NCBI GenBank assembly: GCA_947623455.1
Contig: OX392527.1
Location: forward strand, 27,334,201 to 27,398,200
Direction of reading: 5' to 3'
DNA: 64,000 nt
DNA from: Mimachlamys varia
Taxonomy: Eukaryota > Mollusca > Bivalvia > Pectinida > Pectinidae
Shown here: positions 20,568-32,768 of the stretch, piece by piece
Numbering within the stretch: the stretch's first letter is position 1
Layout of the letters: the number at the start of each line of letters is the position of its first letter
Notes under the pieces: model-generated
Told to the model about the DNA's origin: nothing
Database searches by the model: none
Seen by the model: only the letters and a program-made list of their open reading frames with translations
Position numbers and translations under genes: made by a program

Positions 20568-22173
20568 TTAAGGACTAGGTACAGCCATATTGGTTGTTAC
20601 CTGGATGAAAATGGTAATATTGAAATTTTAATGTTTTCTTCCAATACATGGAATAAGCTTTATCCCATTATGTTAAATATTGATACAAAATGCAGTTTAG
20701 CCCCCAAAATTAAAAAAATTTGTACTTAGGAAAAAAATATTCAGTAAATAATATCCAGATGGGAGTGCGCAAATATTTTTCATATAGTTATTTGAAACTT
20801 CTCAAAAAAATAATACAAAGCTACTGTAATGTTCATAGAATGATAACCCAGTGTTAAAATTTTGATATTAGTCTGTAAATCAGAGTATCGGGGAGAAATA
20901 CACAGGTACCCTCTCTAAAAAATGTCGTCCATTGCATGCTGTTTTCAGTTCAGGTAAAAGTAGTTACCTGTATCTCGTGGGGGCAATATAGGGGCATTAT
21001 TTTATATTAAATAGGTCATTTGTCATGTAAATGTAAGTTTCGTGTCAAATAAATGTATAAAATAAAAATAATAACACCAACATAACGTAATTTACATTTA
21101 CGATACGGTTACCTAATTACTAATTAAGTTTGAGAAATGTATTTTGATACCAATGTGCCTGAACTGCCACACATGTTTACGATGGCAACAATTTACGCTA
21201 GCGATGTTTGACAGGTGCGAAGCCGAGAACGAATCGGTATAATCAGTGAGTTAATACTGTCCGATCCACGCGGAAGTGTATTATATATACGAATTCCATC
21301 AGAATTTTTACAACACAAATTAAACTTTGTTGACAATTCTTTCAAAATCATTAAATTACCTAAAAAAGCACTGCCGGAAGTGCCGAAGGACATCTTTTCA
21401 CGTGCTATACATTCGTCATAAAATGTAAAAATGGCAATCGCTAAAAACAATTTATCGTGATAGGAATGGGCAGTTTTTGCTTTGTGACGATATACCAAGT
21501 AACATTTACCGTTACTGCATGCTTGAATCCAATTAAATTGTTAATTTTGTCGATGTTTCACCATGCCTCTAAGTCAGGCGTATGAATATCTAAAAAAGTA
21601 AATAGTGCAAAATGGAGGACAGGGTAGTATATTTCGCTACATGCAACGGGAAGATTTTTGATTTAAGAGATCTGACACAATGTCATAACTCGTCATACCG
21701 CAGACGGTAAGATTTTTGTTTTGGCTATGCGGCTTGCCACATAAATTTGTCGATCGGCGATGGAAATTTTAAAAATTTGATCCAGATGTGAGCGGTGTTC
21801 AGAATGTACATAAATTGCCATTCATGTGACGAGTACATTCTCTTATTCTGCGGTTTTCAATTGAAAGAGAGATTTATTCAAAAATCGAAGGCTCGTCTAT
21901 CATTCTGTGTACATTAAAGTAACAAAAAATGATATTCATTGTTTTTATTTTCTTTCCCAGTATTCTACAAACGTGCACGCGTTTTTTGACATATAACACA
22001 AAATATCAGAAAAACCACCAAACGTACCAAAATATGGTTCAAATTATCGATTCTTCATCACAAAATGTACTTTGTAGTCTATTTTGGTCATGTAGTTTGC
22101 AGTATTTAATGAAATAACAAGTTTTGGTAAAAACACCTGCGCCATATTGAATTGTCCTGTACCTAGTCCTTAA
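20568..22173. mobile_element. 1.6-kb TTAA-flanked element with GGACTAGGTACAG ends
   Basis: It starts TTAA-GGACTAGGTACAG and ends CTGTACCTAGTCC-TTAA, a perfect 13-bp TIR with TTAA duplications. The ends extend imperfectly to CCATATTG on both sides. Internal open frames (for example 21498-21193, minus) are short and not recognisable as transposase, so it appears non-autonomous. TTAA targeting suggests piggyBac-type mobilisation; this is inference. Confidence 0.7.
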
Positions 22174-22499
22174 GTCTCTGAATATCAAGTTGTCTCGTTT
22201 TCACTGCTTTCAACTTGCCACTTTCTTCGTCATGTTTGTTCCTTGTGGTACCTAAAATCACAAGTGTTTACTAACCTCTCCTTATACTTCGATTCCTTCA
22301 TCCTTTATTTACGTATACTGACCTCATTTTTGCATATTGTATAACACAATTACTCTTTATATTTGTTTATGTCAATTATCTTTATTTCTTTCCCTTTTAC
22401 TTACTGACTTTCTCTTTCCAACTCATTTAAAAAGAATTTCTCGTTTTATTTATTTCGTTCCTTTCGTTCATTTGTTTGTTTGACAATATCTCAATTTCT

Positions 22500-22925
22500 T
22501 TTATTCCTTTGTTATTCTTGACCATGTTCCCATCTCTTTTATTCCTTTGTAATTCTTGACCATGTTCCAATCTCTTTTATTTCTTTGTTAAGCTGACTGT
22601 TTCTCAGTTTTTTTATTCGTTTGTTTGCCTGACTATGCTTCCATCTCCTTTCTTTCGGTGTTTACCTGACCATGTCTCCATCCCTTTTGTTCCGTTGTTT
22701 ACCTGACAATGTTTCTATCCCTCTTGTTCCGTTGTTTACCTGACAATGTCTCCATCTCCTTTGTTCCGTTGTTTATCTGACCTTGTCCCCATCTCTTTTG
22801 TTCCGTTGTTTACCTGACAATGTCGCCATCTCTTTTGTTCCGTTGTTTACCTGACCATGTCCCCATCTCTTTTGTTCCATTGTTTACCTGACCTTGTCTC
22901 CATCTCTTTTGATCCGTTGTTTACC
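22500..22925 (+). repeat. 37-bp minisatellite, left part
   Basis: Diverged head-to-tail units of the type CTCTTTTGTTCCGTTGTTTACCTGA...TCCAT with a period of about 37 bp. The same array resumes at 23701 after a retroelement insertion. Low-order versions of the repeat begin near 22400 in a pyrimidine-rich stretch. Confidence 0.85.
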
Positions 22926-23700
22926 AGGACGGGTAACAAAAACCTTGCCAAATCGTTCAATTTCAGGTATATCGACGATGTGTTGTCTATTAACAACAAG
23001 AAGTTTGCTGACCTAGTCGATCGTATATACCCTACTGAACTTGAGATTAAAGACACAACATCAGCTTCTTACCTCGATCTTTACTTAAACTATGACCAAC
23101 ACGGGCAACTTACTACTAAGCTGTATGGTATGATAAACGTGACGATTTCGATTTTCCGATTGTGAACTTTCCCTTTCTTGATAGAAACAACCCTGCTTCT
23201 CCATCCTTTGGTGTTTACATGTCGCAGTTGATTCGTTATTCTAGGGCTTGCTCTGAATATCGCGATTTTCGTGATATATGTCGACTGCTGACGAACAAAC
23301 TTACGGCACAGGGATTCGAGAGGTGCAGGTTGATGAAGACTATGGGCAAGTTTTATGGTCGCCATCTTGATATCATCGAGAAATATTCTGTATCTTTGTG
23401 TGATATGAAGATGGACGTTTTTGAGTTTGCTTGTTAGTGTGTTTCCTCGTTGTGATGGCAATGATGCCTCGGTTCTCATTTTGAGGATTGATGCTTACCC
23501 GGATGTGACCAAGATCTACATGGCGGGTGTCGTCGATGAAGCAGAAGACGCTTACTCTTCCGGAACACTTGGTCTTATTCTCTTGTGCTTTTACGAGAGT
23601 CTCCATGTACATCTTTCCTTTGTTCCTATTTTGCCCCTAGTTTAATCGATTTTGAGTTCGGATTATGGTTTTGTTGACGCTTTGGTATTCTCTGATTTTT
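22926..23700 (+). mobile_element. 5'-truncated retroelement with RT fragment, inserted in the minisatellite
   Basis: Seen: it is bounded by TTTACC on both sides (22920-22925 and 23701-23706). The first part encodes the RT catalytic box FRYIDDVLSINN and IYPTELEIKDT...SYLDLYL. A frameshift near 23130 is followed in another frame by FPIVNFPFLDR, YMSQLIRYSRAC, LLTNKL and KFYGRHLDII, ending at a TAG near 23436. The next roughly 260 bp are the conserved tail (GGCGGGTGTCGTCGATGAAG ... GACGCTTTGGTATTCTCTGA) ending in T8. It is a LINE- or Penelope-like RT; the exact class was not resolved. Confidence 0.85.
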
Positions 23701-24260
23701 TTTACCTGACAATGTCTCCATCTCTTTTGTTCCGTTGTTTACCTGACCATGTTTCCATCTCTTTTGTTCCGTTGTTTACCTGACAATGTTTCCATCCCTT
23801 TTGTTCCGTTGTTTACCTGACTATTTCTCCATTTCCTTTGTTCCGTTGTTTACCTGACAATGTCTCCATCGTTTTTGTCCCGTTGTTTAACTGACTTTGT
23901 CTCCATCTCTTTTGTTCCGTTGTTTACCTGACCATGTTTCGATCTCTTTTGTTCCGTTGTTTACCTGACTATTTCTCCATTCCCTTTTGTTCCGTTGTTT
24001 ACCTGACTATTTCTCCATCCCTTTTTTTCAGTTGTTTACCTAACTATTTCTCCATTTCATTTGTTCCGTTGTTTACCTGACAATGTTTCCATCCTGTTTG
24101 GTACGTTGTTTACCTGACTATATCTCCATCTCTTTTGTTCCGTTGTATACCTGACAATGTCTTCATCTCTTTTGTTCTGTTGTTTAACCAATGATTTCCC
24201 GATCTCTATTTGTTCCGTCATTCCACTGACTATGCCTCCATAGCCTTTGTCAAACATGTT
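23701..24260 (+). repeat. 37-bp minisatellite, right part
   Basis: This continues the array left of the insertion: about 14 units of TTACCTGACAATGTCTCCAT / CTCTTTTGTTCCG type, progressively diverged toward 24250. Confidence 0.85.
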
Positions 24261-24499
24261 TTTATTTCTGTTTCGCCTAAGTATCTATCTGAACCTCAGT
24301 TTGTGTCGTCTTTGATCCTTTTTATTTTTTATTAAGAGTTTTGTCTCGTTTTTCTTGCTTTACATCTTTGTTTACCTCTATTGTTCCCCCATGTATCTAT
24401 TTATTCTTTCTATTATTTACCATTAAATTAATTTTTTTCCTACGCTGTGTTCTTTTGAAGTTTTAAAAGTTGCATTTACCATTTGTTTGTTTACCCATC

Positions 24500-24890
24500 A
24501 ATAGAAACAAATGGAACCATTTTGTCTATTGTCGCTGATTCTTTTGTTAGCCTCCCTTTATCTCAAATGGTTCGAGAGATTCAGGCTGATAAAACTATGG
24601 ACAAGTTATATGGTTACCATTATGCTCTCAATTGGACATATTTTGTATCCTTGTGTGATGTGAAGGCGAACGTTTTAAAATATGCTCATTATGTGCAATG
24701 TTGTTATGGTGTTGATAACCCAGGTTTTACTTTGATGACAGGACATTTACTTTGATGACAGGGCTAGATTTACATTGTTGGTGTCGTCGATCAAGCAAAA
24801 GACCATTCTTGTTTAGTTTAATCAATAGTGAATCCGGATTATAGTTTTGTTGACGCTTCGGTGTTCTCTGTTTTGTTTTTTCATATATTT
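24500..24890 (+). pseudogene. Diverged second copy of the RT C terminus and tail
   Basis: Codons around 24570-24680 (MDKLYGYHYALN, FVSLCDVKANVL) correspond to KFYGRHLDI and SVSLCDMKMDVF of the copy at 22926-23700. A shortened tail follows: GGTGTCGTCGATCAAGCAAA, TAGTTTAATCAATAGTG, TTTTGTTGACGCTTCGGTG. Clearly inactive. Confidence 0.7.
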
Positions 24891-25035
24891 GCCGTTTATT
24901 TCCTCTGTTAATAACTTTATCACTTTTCACTTTTTATTAACTTCGACATGAATGTTTCTTCAAAAGTTTCCATTGTTTTATGCCTTAGATTAGCCTCCTT
25001 TGTATCAGTTATTATAGATGACGTAACACACACAT

Positions 25036-25480
25036 ATGCTGCACCTTTTAAATTTCTGTCTCCAATTTTCTAGTGTTACCCCTCCCCCCCCCCCTCTCTC
25101 TCTCGTACGTCGGTTTACTTCACATTGTCTCCAGTTCTTTAGTTTTACCCCTCTCTCTCTCGTTCCCCATCAACAGTTAACTTCAAATTGTCTCCAAAAT
25201 TCTAGATCTAACATCTCTCTCTCTCGTTCCCCATCCACAGTTATTCCTCGGTGTACACTCCTTGATTTCCGTCGTTCCCAAGGTAACACCACATGGTTTC
25301 CTATATTTCTCTGTTTATTACCCATATCTCTCTCGTTCGTTTATCGTTCAGCAGTTAACGTCACATCGTCTCCAGTATTTCTCTGTTTTTACCCCCTTTA
25401 TCTCCACGTTCCTCAGTTAACAGCACTTTGTCTCCAATCTTCCTCGGTTTACCTCCCTTTGTCTAGCTCTTTTCTTACAC
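25036..25480 (+). repeat. Pyrimidine-rich degenerate ~65-bp repeat
   Basis: Units of the type CAGTTAACNTCACATTGTCTCCAG...TTTACCCCTCTCTCTCTCGTTCCCCAT recur six to seven times with divergence, including C and CT runs near 25085-25105. A 222-codon frame crosses it but reads as low-complexity Ser/Leu/Pro and is not taken as a gene. Confidence 0.6.
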
Positions 25481-27512
25481 CTTTTAGTTGGATTTGTTGT
25501 TCTCCCTCTGTTCACTTCCCAGTAATAATTTTTTCTTCCATTGCTAACTTTCCTTTTGTTTCTATATGGAGCTTCTGTCGTTTGTTTTCTTCTTTTATTT
25601 GCCCAATTATATCTCTTATTGTCTTATTCTGTATACTGGTAATAATATCCAAATATCATGTTTGGAAAATTTTCTATGGAATTCAATTCAAACATATTCA
25701 TTAGATGCTACTTGGACCTCGCTCAGTTTCATTATAAAACACTATCTGAACTAGCTTTTTTCTAAAATGCTATTTGTTCACCAGTAATTCTGGTTCTGCG
25801 GCATCCGTGTCATCTTATTCCAAATCAACTAGTTACATTACATGAAGTCTGATTTTATACTATATTTTTCCAATATGGGCATATGTGTATACTCTTCCTT
25901 TGTCAAGCTGTCTGCATGCGCTTTTTTCGCATGAAGATAATACACTAATGCGTCTCAAATGTTGATTTGAAAATAATCTATTGGTCATATCAGAGACGCT
26001 TCAGCAAACGCTAATTACTTTCCAAAATGTTATTGCATTGTGTTTCATGGTTACAAATGTTCTTTAATTTGAAACATTCATGAAGATAGCTTTATTTGAC
26101 AGTGTGACATGTGATAGGGTGATTTACAAGTAGTTCTGATGTCCATAGTGTCTGTCTTGATATCCATATTTTTCATTCGGTATGTTCCGGTTTCATGATG
26201 TGACAAAAATATTATATCCTTATATTTACTCGGTTTGTTGTTCATTTTTAACATAGGACATACATACATAGGAAGGTGTATATTGTATCTTTATATTAAC
26301 TCTTAGTTTTACATTTTATTTGTATGTTAACTGATAGTTGTACGTTGTATCTGTCTGTCTTCTGTATGTTAACTCAACGTTATACAATGCATCTTTACGT
26401 TAACTCTGGTTGTTGTCCATTGTTAATGTATGATAACTAAGTTGCACATTGTATTTGTATTTTCGATTTTTATAGCACTTCTTGGAATTTCAGAGAATCT
26501 AACATTACTTTTGATTTATTTGAACTTGAAAATAATATTTCTCTACCAAATTTACACCATAAGTCTCCTGTTCCACACAGTGAGACAAGTGCATTACAAT
26601 ATATCTGTAAAATCATAAATTTTCACGCATTCAACACTAAAATGAAAGTGGAAATATGTCAAAATCGTATAAAAATGACACCAACAACAGTTTCCGGTGA
26701 ATATTGACGAGAGGAAAGTTAGTTTTATTACGAACAGTCACGTTTTCTCATCATTGAATTTGTAGCTACAAATTTGCACAACCTTTTGAAGTAATGGAAT
26801 GTACACGATGGAAATAAACAAATTGCTGGATAAATGGAATCCAAAATGTCATTCAAAACATTCTTCATCACTTCTGAATGATTTGACTGTCAAGTACGTC
26901 AATGCTAGCTATGCATAGCTATCAACTTTGGTCTTGGCCTTATCGTTATTTAGTTTTGTCACGTTGAATGATTATTTCAAGACGAATCATGCACAAATGA
27001 TAATTGAAGCAACTTTCTTCTGGTGTAGTATCCAATTATCATACAATTTTTCCAAACTACCATCGCTTTGCTATGTTTTTATCGCGCTTTGATGATATCC
27101 GTCATAAAACTACGCTACATGAGCAGTGCTTCATATACAAAACAGTTATAAAACCTAAACTATATATTCAAATATTAATTAATCTATTGCGTGATAGATC
27201 CTTAGGTTTTAGTATACAAAATACTACGCAAAAATGCACGACAGTGTTATTGTTGATACTGTTATGAAAAGTTACTGCACATTTGATTTGGAGTAAGGTA
27301 TTTATGTAAATATACAGAATACATCTCCTTCAATAGTGATTGAACCTTTTTGAAATAGACAAGGGTCATTCATACATGTCATCTAGTTGACATACCTATG
27401 ACACAGGACTGTTTGTAACATACACAATGGGTATTTATCCAATCGATTCATGTCATGCGATGGAGTCCTTTGTCCCGATCACGTGGTTTTCTGAACAGCC
27501 AGTCTTGTGACC
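25481..27512. other. No gene recognised
   Basis: AT-rich sequence. At 26270-26440 four loose copies of GTATNTTTATGTTAACTC-like text form an old degenerate repeat. Confidence 0.3.
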
Positions 27513-27782
27513 TTACTGCGTTGACGTGTTGTACGAGATGAAATAGGTCGTACTTTTCAAGGTGCAGACATAGTGTTTCTTGCCATCTGCCAACATTTCT
27601 CGCCAATTCTCTTCCCGAAGGAAGTCGATTTTGTCTGCCTTACTGCATCTTGAACGAGTTAAGGAGGTGTCGTATTTCGGTAAAGTGATTACGTGTCGGC
27701 AATCTCCTTCATAGACGAAAAACAGCAAACACTTGGTTGTATGAAATGTTTTTGCCGTTCTCGTATTCGAACATATTTCCAT
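27513..27782 (-). CDS. Possible terminal exon, unrecognised cysteine-containing protein
   Basis: A 90-codon open frame of balanced composition contains CLLFFVYEGDCRHVI, SRCSKADKIDFLREENW and MLADGKKHYVC and ends at a stop at 27515-27513. AG dinucleotides upstream would give phase 2. It lies downstream of, and in a different frame from, the cysteine-rich exon 28191-27904. No family was recognised. It may be a 3' exon of another gene. Confidence 0.3.
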   Translation of the reverse strand: MEICSNTRTAKTFHTTKCLLFFVYEGDCRHVITLPKYDTSLTRSRCSKADKIDFLREENWREMLADGKKHYVCTLKSTTYFISYNTSTQ

Positions 27783-27903
27783 TGATTTGCTACTTTGGTA
27801 ATCAAATTTAAATTCAACACTGATTCCATGATTCTTCCAATATTACGTACTAGGTTTTTAGACGAATCAATTGACGATTTGCTATTCTAACGCATTCACT
27901 ATT

Positions 27904-28191
27904 TTAAGGCTTTACCAATTTCGTAGCAACTGAATTGCCATAGCGATCGACACAGGTCGTTTTGCCAATATCAAGATCATATTGGCAGGTGTTGTACCCT
28001 AAGTTAAAATTCATGGCGCATGCAAAGGCGTCAGGGCATTGTCGATCTGCGTGACATGGTCTGCTGGGCATACACAGTCCGTTTTCACAGGTGCCATCCG
28101 GACAGGGAACACTGCACCGTAACACAGGGTAGCAAATCTTCTCATAGGCACAGAACTCGTGGGGACAGCAACCTTCTGAGCAATACAGGTA
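27904..28191 (-). CDS. Terminal exon of a cysteine-rich (EB/EGF-like) secreted protein
   Basis: After a T-rich tract and GTTACAG the frame opens in phase 0 and runs 95 codons to TAA. It has 14 cysteines, including CSEGCCPHEFC, CSVPCPDGTCENGLC, and CHADRQCPDAFAC. The spacing resembles small disulfide modules of invertebrate extracellular proteins (EB or WAP-like), but no exact family was identified. Upstream exons, expected above 28191, were not found. A donor-like TTG/GTAAAG just before the stop leaves open that the exon continues by splicing. Confidence 0.6.
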   Translation of the reverse strand, partial: YLYCSEGCCPHEFCAYEKICYPVLRCSVPCPDGTCENGLCMPSRPCHADRQCPDAFACAMNFNLGYNTCQYDLDIGKTTCVDRYGNSVATKLVKP

Positions 28192-29487
28192 CTGTAACAT
28201 AAAAATATAATCTGATTACTTATACTATCATACACTATATATCCTAACTTATACTATCGTGTACTGTACACTTTCACCCTGTATAAACAAAGTCCTGCAC
28301 ACTTAGGAAATAAATTTACCAAAACTATCCCACTGTTAATCTTTCCATGGATATCGTGCATATGTGACACCTACCCATACTCTTCTGTGGACGAACAGTA
28401 TTTAAAATCATTGTTATATTTTTACCTTACATACGCCATCAATCAAGCGCAATATAAGTGTAATGTTTCATTTTTTGGAATGCGATAAATGTGCTCGGAC
28501 GGAAGACTTTTGTGAGATCGCCTAACACGCACTAGATGGAAATACCCATTAAACTAGGAAATTTTGAGTGATCATGCAACAACGCATTGTCTTAATGGCA
28601 TTGTCACATAGCGCGGTAAGCCGTTCAAAGTACTCGTTAGGTGTCGACAGGCGATAACTTATTGGTCGTCTACCGGGCTTTGACATTTTACGGGTTTTGG
28701 TCTCACGAAAGCTTCAAAAGGTTACAAAGTTGAATTTAGTTCGTAAAAGTTTCGGCACGAGAGCGCTGCGGCAAAGTGCATCCATCCATTTTGATTCGAG
28801 ATTCACGAAACCTAGAGGGAGGTATTATTATCGGGTGAGAAATGATAACAGAGACTTAATCAAGACAAGAGGACAGAGTTGCGTGTTAAATTGTTACAAA
28901 TCATTGCCCACAACGCCGCGCCTGCTGTTTGTTCAGCAGTACGATGTAATTAGCCTCATTTCCTGTACTCCGAAGTGTTATTTCCTCTGCTCTTTGCGCT
29001 TAGCCGAAGACAGAAGCCACACATTTTTACACATCCATATGTTATTCATGCGCGTCTGGACATTGCATTTATGCATAGTAAGCTTCCAATGTTCTTTGTG
29101 TTGATTTTCCTTTAGTCAAAATCCCCCCCCCCCCCAGTTTTGCAATAACAAGTTCTTGTTACAATATGGTGATTAAATTTCACATTGACACTATTCTGGC
29201 AAATATGGAATAATGGGTCTAGTTTCTTGTCTGCTCTCTCCAGCCATGTCGAATATGGATCTGTACGTAAGCTAACCGGTCGGCGCCTAATGTCGTCCCC
29301 TAACTTTATAAGTATAATTGTGACAGATAGACCCGCATGAAGACAGGAAGGAGGCGTACGTCACAAGGGCCAAGTAGTTCTCACGATAAGTGGCGACATA
29401 CATATCACCAACGTTACCACTACTTTACGAGCACGGACATTTTACTTTATTTTGCCTATGATTTATTGAAATGTTAGTCTGTGATTA
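28192..29487. other. No gene recognised; C12 run at 29123-29134
   Basis: The stretch 28600-29000 is GC-richer and open on the plus strand for 135 codons without an ATG start. No splice-supported exon was found. Confidence 0.3.
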
Positions 29488-29705
29488 GTCGGTTCTCATT
29501 TTGAGAACTTGATGTTTACTTGGATGTGACAAAGATTTACATGACGGGTGTCGTCGATTAAGCAGAAGACGCTTACTCTTCCGGAACACCTGGTCTTATT
29601 CTCTTGTACTTTTACAATGGTCTCCATGCTTATCTTTCCTTTGTATATACTCGGATTATGATTTTGTTAATGCTTCGGTATTCTATATTTTATATTCAAA
29701 CCATC
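29488..29705 (+). mobile_element. Retroelement 3' tail copy
   Basis: GGTTCTCATTTTGAGAACTTG, GATTTACATGACGGGTGTCG, CTTCCGGAACACCTGGTCTT and GATTTTGTTAATGCTTCGG follow the family order. A short piece with TTAATCGATTTTG is deleted. Confidence 0.75.
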
Positions 29706-32605
29706 TCTCTCTTCAAATAATATGTTTAACTTTAATTTAATCTGAATACAGTAATATTGACACATCCAAATGCTTGTGTAAAATATTATAATTATATTGA
29801 GAAGGACAACGATCTAAGTCGTTCAGACATTTCAGTCTCCGCTGCTTACAGACGTATAAATGATTTGTTATCCCAAATACTGAGTTTAATTAACATAACT
29901 TTATTTCACGTTTTAGTTGTCTTTCCCTTTCATTTCATGAAATTGGTTTTACTGCTGTATGCTCCTATATAACAGTTTGAACTATTACATATTACTCAGA
30001 GATTTAGTATGGTAAGAATAATGTCACCATTATTTTTGAATGAATATAAAAAAAAGCAATAATATAATATCTGCCAACATTACAGGTCTCGCCAGCATGG
30101 CACTTTGAAGAGATTTTACTACGTAAGACTATCATTGGAGGTATTAACAAGAACACATATTTTAAACTAGTAGTGGCATCGACTTTTGTCAGTTGAACAC
30201 ATATTTTGAACTAGTTGTGGCATCGGAGGTCTAGACGTGTTCTTTGTGTTCGGTGTTATTCTTTATTCTCTAAAGATCACGATTGCGTTTTCGTGAATGT
30301 GAAGGAAAACGTCTACAATGAAAAAGTATAGCGATACTTTTGTCAGTTAAATTAGGTATATCCATGACAATGGCTTCAAAGCAAGCATCGACTCCCATGT
30401 AACCAGTGTGGCGTACTCTTCAATACAATACCTGCAACACCAAAAGTGATAAACAGGCAACACGAAGGTTTTGTTACCCATTTAACGACATGAGCGACTC
30501 GGCAATGGAGCCACGCAACGGAACGTCGATAACACAACGAGCTGTTTAAAGAACAGGACAACAAACCATTAGCAATACCGGATATGAGCACAGCTTCGTC
30601 TATTTGTGGTTGACATGCGCTGTGTAGTTATGCTACTGTGTCCCATTAGATTAGTGCGGAATGCAATTCAGGAACTGTTATGAATATATCTGTTACACCC
30701 ATTATCTTGATTGATTTACAATCTATTCATTCTTTGAGAATCTTGCACCGACGGCATTTCGAGGGTTTGGATACCTGGCTTTGATTTCGAATGTCCTCCA
30801 TTCCATTGTTAACCAACGGAGGCAAAACTTTTCATCAAAATATCTCACAAAATTGATAGTAAATCTAAGTCTCATTTCCATGTGGTAACAGCCTAGTGGA
30901 ATATTCAATTTTCTTCTGATTGATTGAATTTCACCATAGCGTACATGAATAGCTTTTGAAGAGATTACATTATCATGCCATATTGATTGAAAGTTGTACT
31001 CGCTATGACTGGATTCAATACAACCATGCAGGTCTAATATGCATTCTGATATATACAATCGCTGTCATGACCAATGCATGTTCGTAACTCTCCACTCTTA
31101 TACGTTAAAGCAATCAAAGCAAGCAAATTCATTACAGAAATGAGGACATCGCTTTCATTCAAACATTCATCTCGCCGCTGGATGTATTTAAAACTTAAAT
31201 GCTTGTTCCTTATTTGACTATGTTGTTGTTTAAACACGAAAGTGAAATCTGATTTAATTTTATGTAATCAACATTTGTAAGCAAATTTGAGAACAACTTG
31301 AAGTAGGGGACAAAGGTAACATCGTATTGCTGTCTTTTATTTGCATCTGTTAGGGACGACTATTCCTGTGTGAACAACAGCCGACAAACAACTTGTAGGA
31401 GACCGGGATATCCCTTGGACGTTAATATGTTCAGCACGTCTCATAGAACCTATACCGGTAAAGCATAATGTTCAACAATAACCTTAAAAGTCTCATGTTT
31501 AGAAAGCATATAATGAAACTTAAACTTTATCTTAATACCAATAATTCAATGCGTCAGACAACATATTTGATAAATAGTTAAAATTGCTCTCTAATCTATG
31601 TATTAGTTATTAGTTACGACCTATTGCTAATGCATAAGTTAACTGACATCAGGCATGCGTTTGTCCATCAACAAAAACATGGTGAAGCAATGCAAAGCAA
31701 GCTTGGTTGAAAGACCATAACCGAGGCCAGTCGGGGGGGGGGGGGGGGTACATATATTGCTTGCATAGAGTATCATGTCTTTTTCTTATTAATGTGATAT
31801 AGGAAAAAGATACGAGAAAATCTAAACATTTTCAAGTAGATGTTGCATCCCGAAGTAAAAAGGAGGATACTATATATATGCCTTTCCGATACACCCGGTT
31901 TGGGACTACCCTAGAAAAATTAATTTCAAATGATAACGTGAACAACTCCTCTGCAAATGCGATAATAATTTATATTAGCTCTGAATCTAACTTATTTTAC
32001 ATTTGAATAATATTACCCATTAACGAGATTCGACGTGCGCAAGAAAAGAGACAATGTATCAAATGTAAGAAAAGAAAATCAATTGGTAAATCCTGTCTTT
32101 GTTTACCTCGGTTTTCATTTCTTTGTTGTGACGGGGCGGGACAGAATTTCCCGTGATGGTCCATTTGACCAATTCGACCAAGCAGCAACCGAGAAACTTC
32201 AATCCTGTAAAAATGTGTCCAAAATCGCAGTTTTCCTTGCAAATCTTTTTATTTTGTCTGATTCAATCAATTATTACACTTATTCCTGTTTTCTTCGTAT
32301 TAAATTTACGGCAATAAGCCCTATAACAGTGTACAATCATGGTTTCAACATTACGAACTCTACCACACACACTATATATAACATATTCTTAAGAATTGCT
32401 TAAAGCTCTAACAGAATTTGTCATATTTAGTTACATCACAATATGAAAGGTTGAAGGACCTTGTAGTTACATTGAAATAAGATGTAATACCCAAATTGAT
32501 AGAATGCCTGTGATTTTGTTATCACGTGTTTTTTTCATCAAGTCTAAATGTCAATTTTTATGACGCTAAGTAGACTTGAAGTTCTGTTTTGTTGTTCAAG
32601 AAATA
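29706..32605. other. No gene recognised; short 44-bp duplication and a G16 run
   Basis: GAACACATATTTT..ACTAGT..TGGCATCG is directly duplicated at 30151-30225. G16 is at 31733-31748. The open frames at 31058-30723 (-) and 32035-32403 (+) show no recognisable motif or splice support. Confidence 0.3.
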
Positions 32606-32768
32606 AATAAGAGAAAACCGAAGCGTTAACAAAATCATAATCCAAACTCAAAATCGATTAAACCAGGGGCAAAATATGAACAAAGGAAAGATTAACATGG
32701 AGACTCTTGTAAAGGTACAAGTGAATAAGACCAGGTGTTCCGGAAGAGTAAGCGTATTCTGCTTCTTT
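32606..32768 (-). mobile_element. Retroelement 3' tail copy
   Basis: The minus strand reads the family tail from GAATACGCTTACTCTTCCGG to GTTAACGCTTCGGTTTTCTC. It breaks at 32768 into unrelated sequence, so the insertion is 5'-truncated. Confidence 0.8.

Noticed and set aside
25036..25704. Longest open frame in the window (222 codons)
   Set aside because: It reads across a pyrimidine-rich degenerate repeat and gives low-complexity Ser/Leu/Pro/Phe sequence with no domain.
28697..29104. 135-codon plus-strand frame
   Set aside because: No ATG start, no splice signals identified and no domain; kept only as unassigned sequence.
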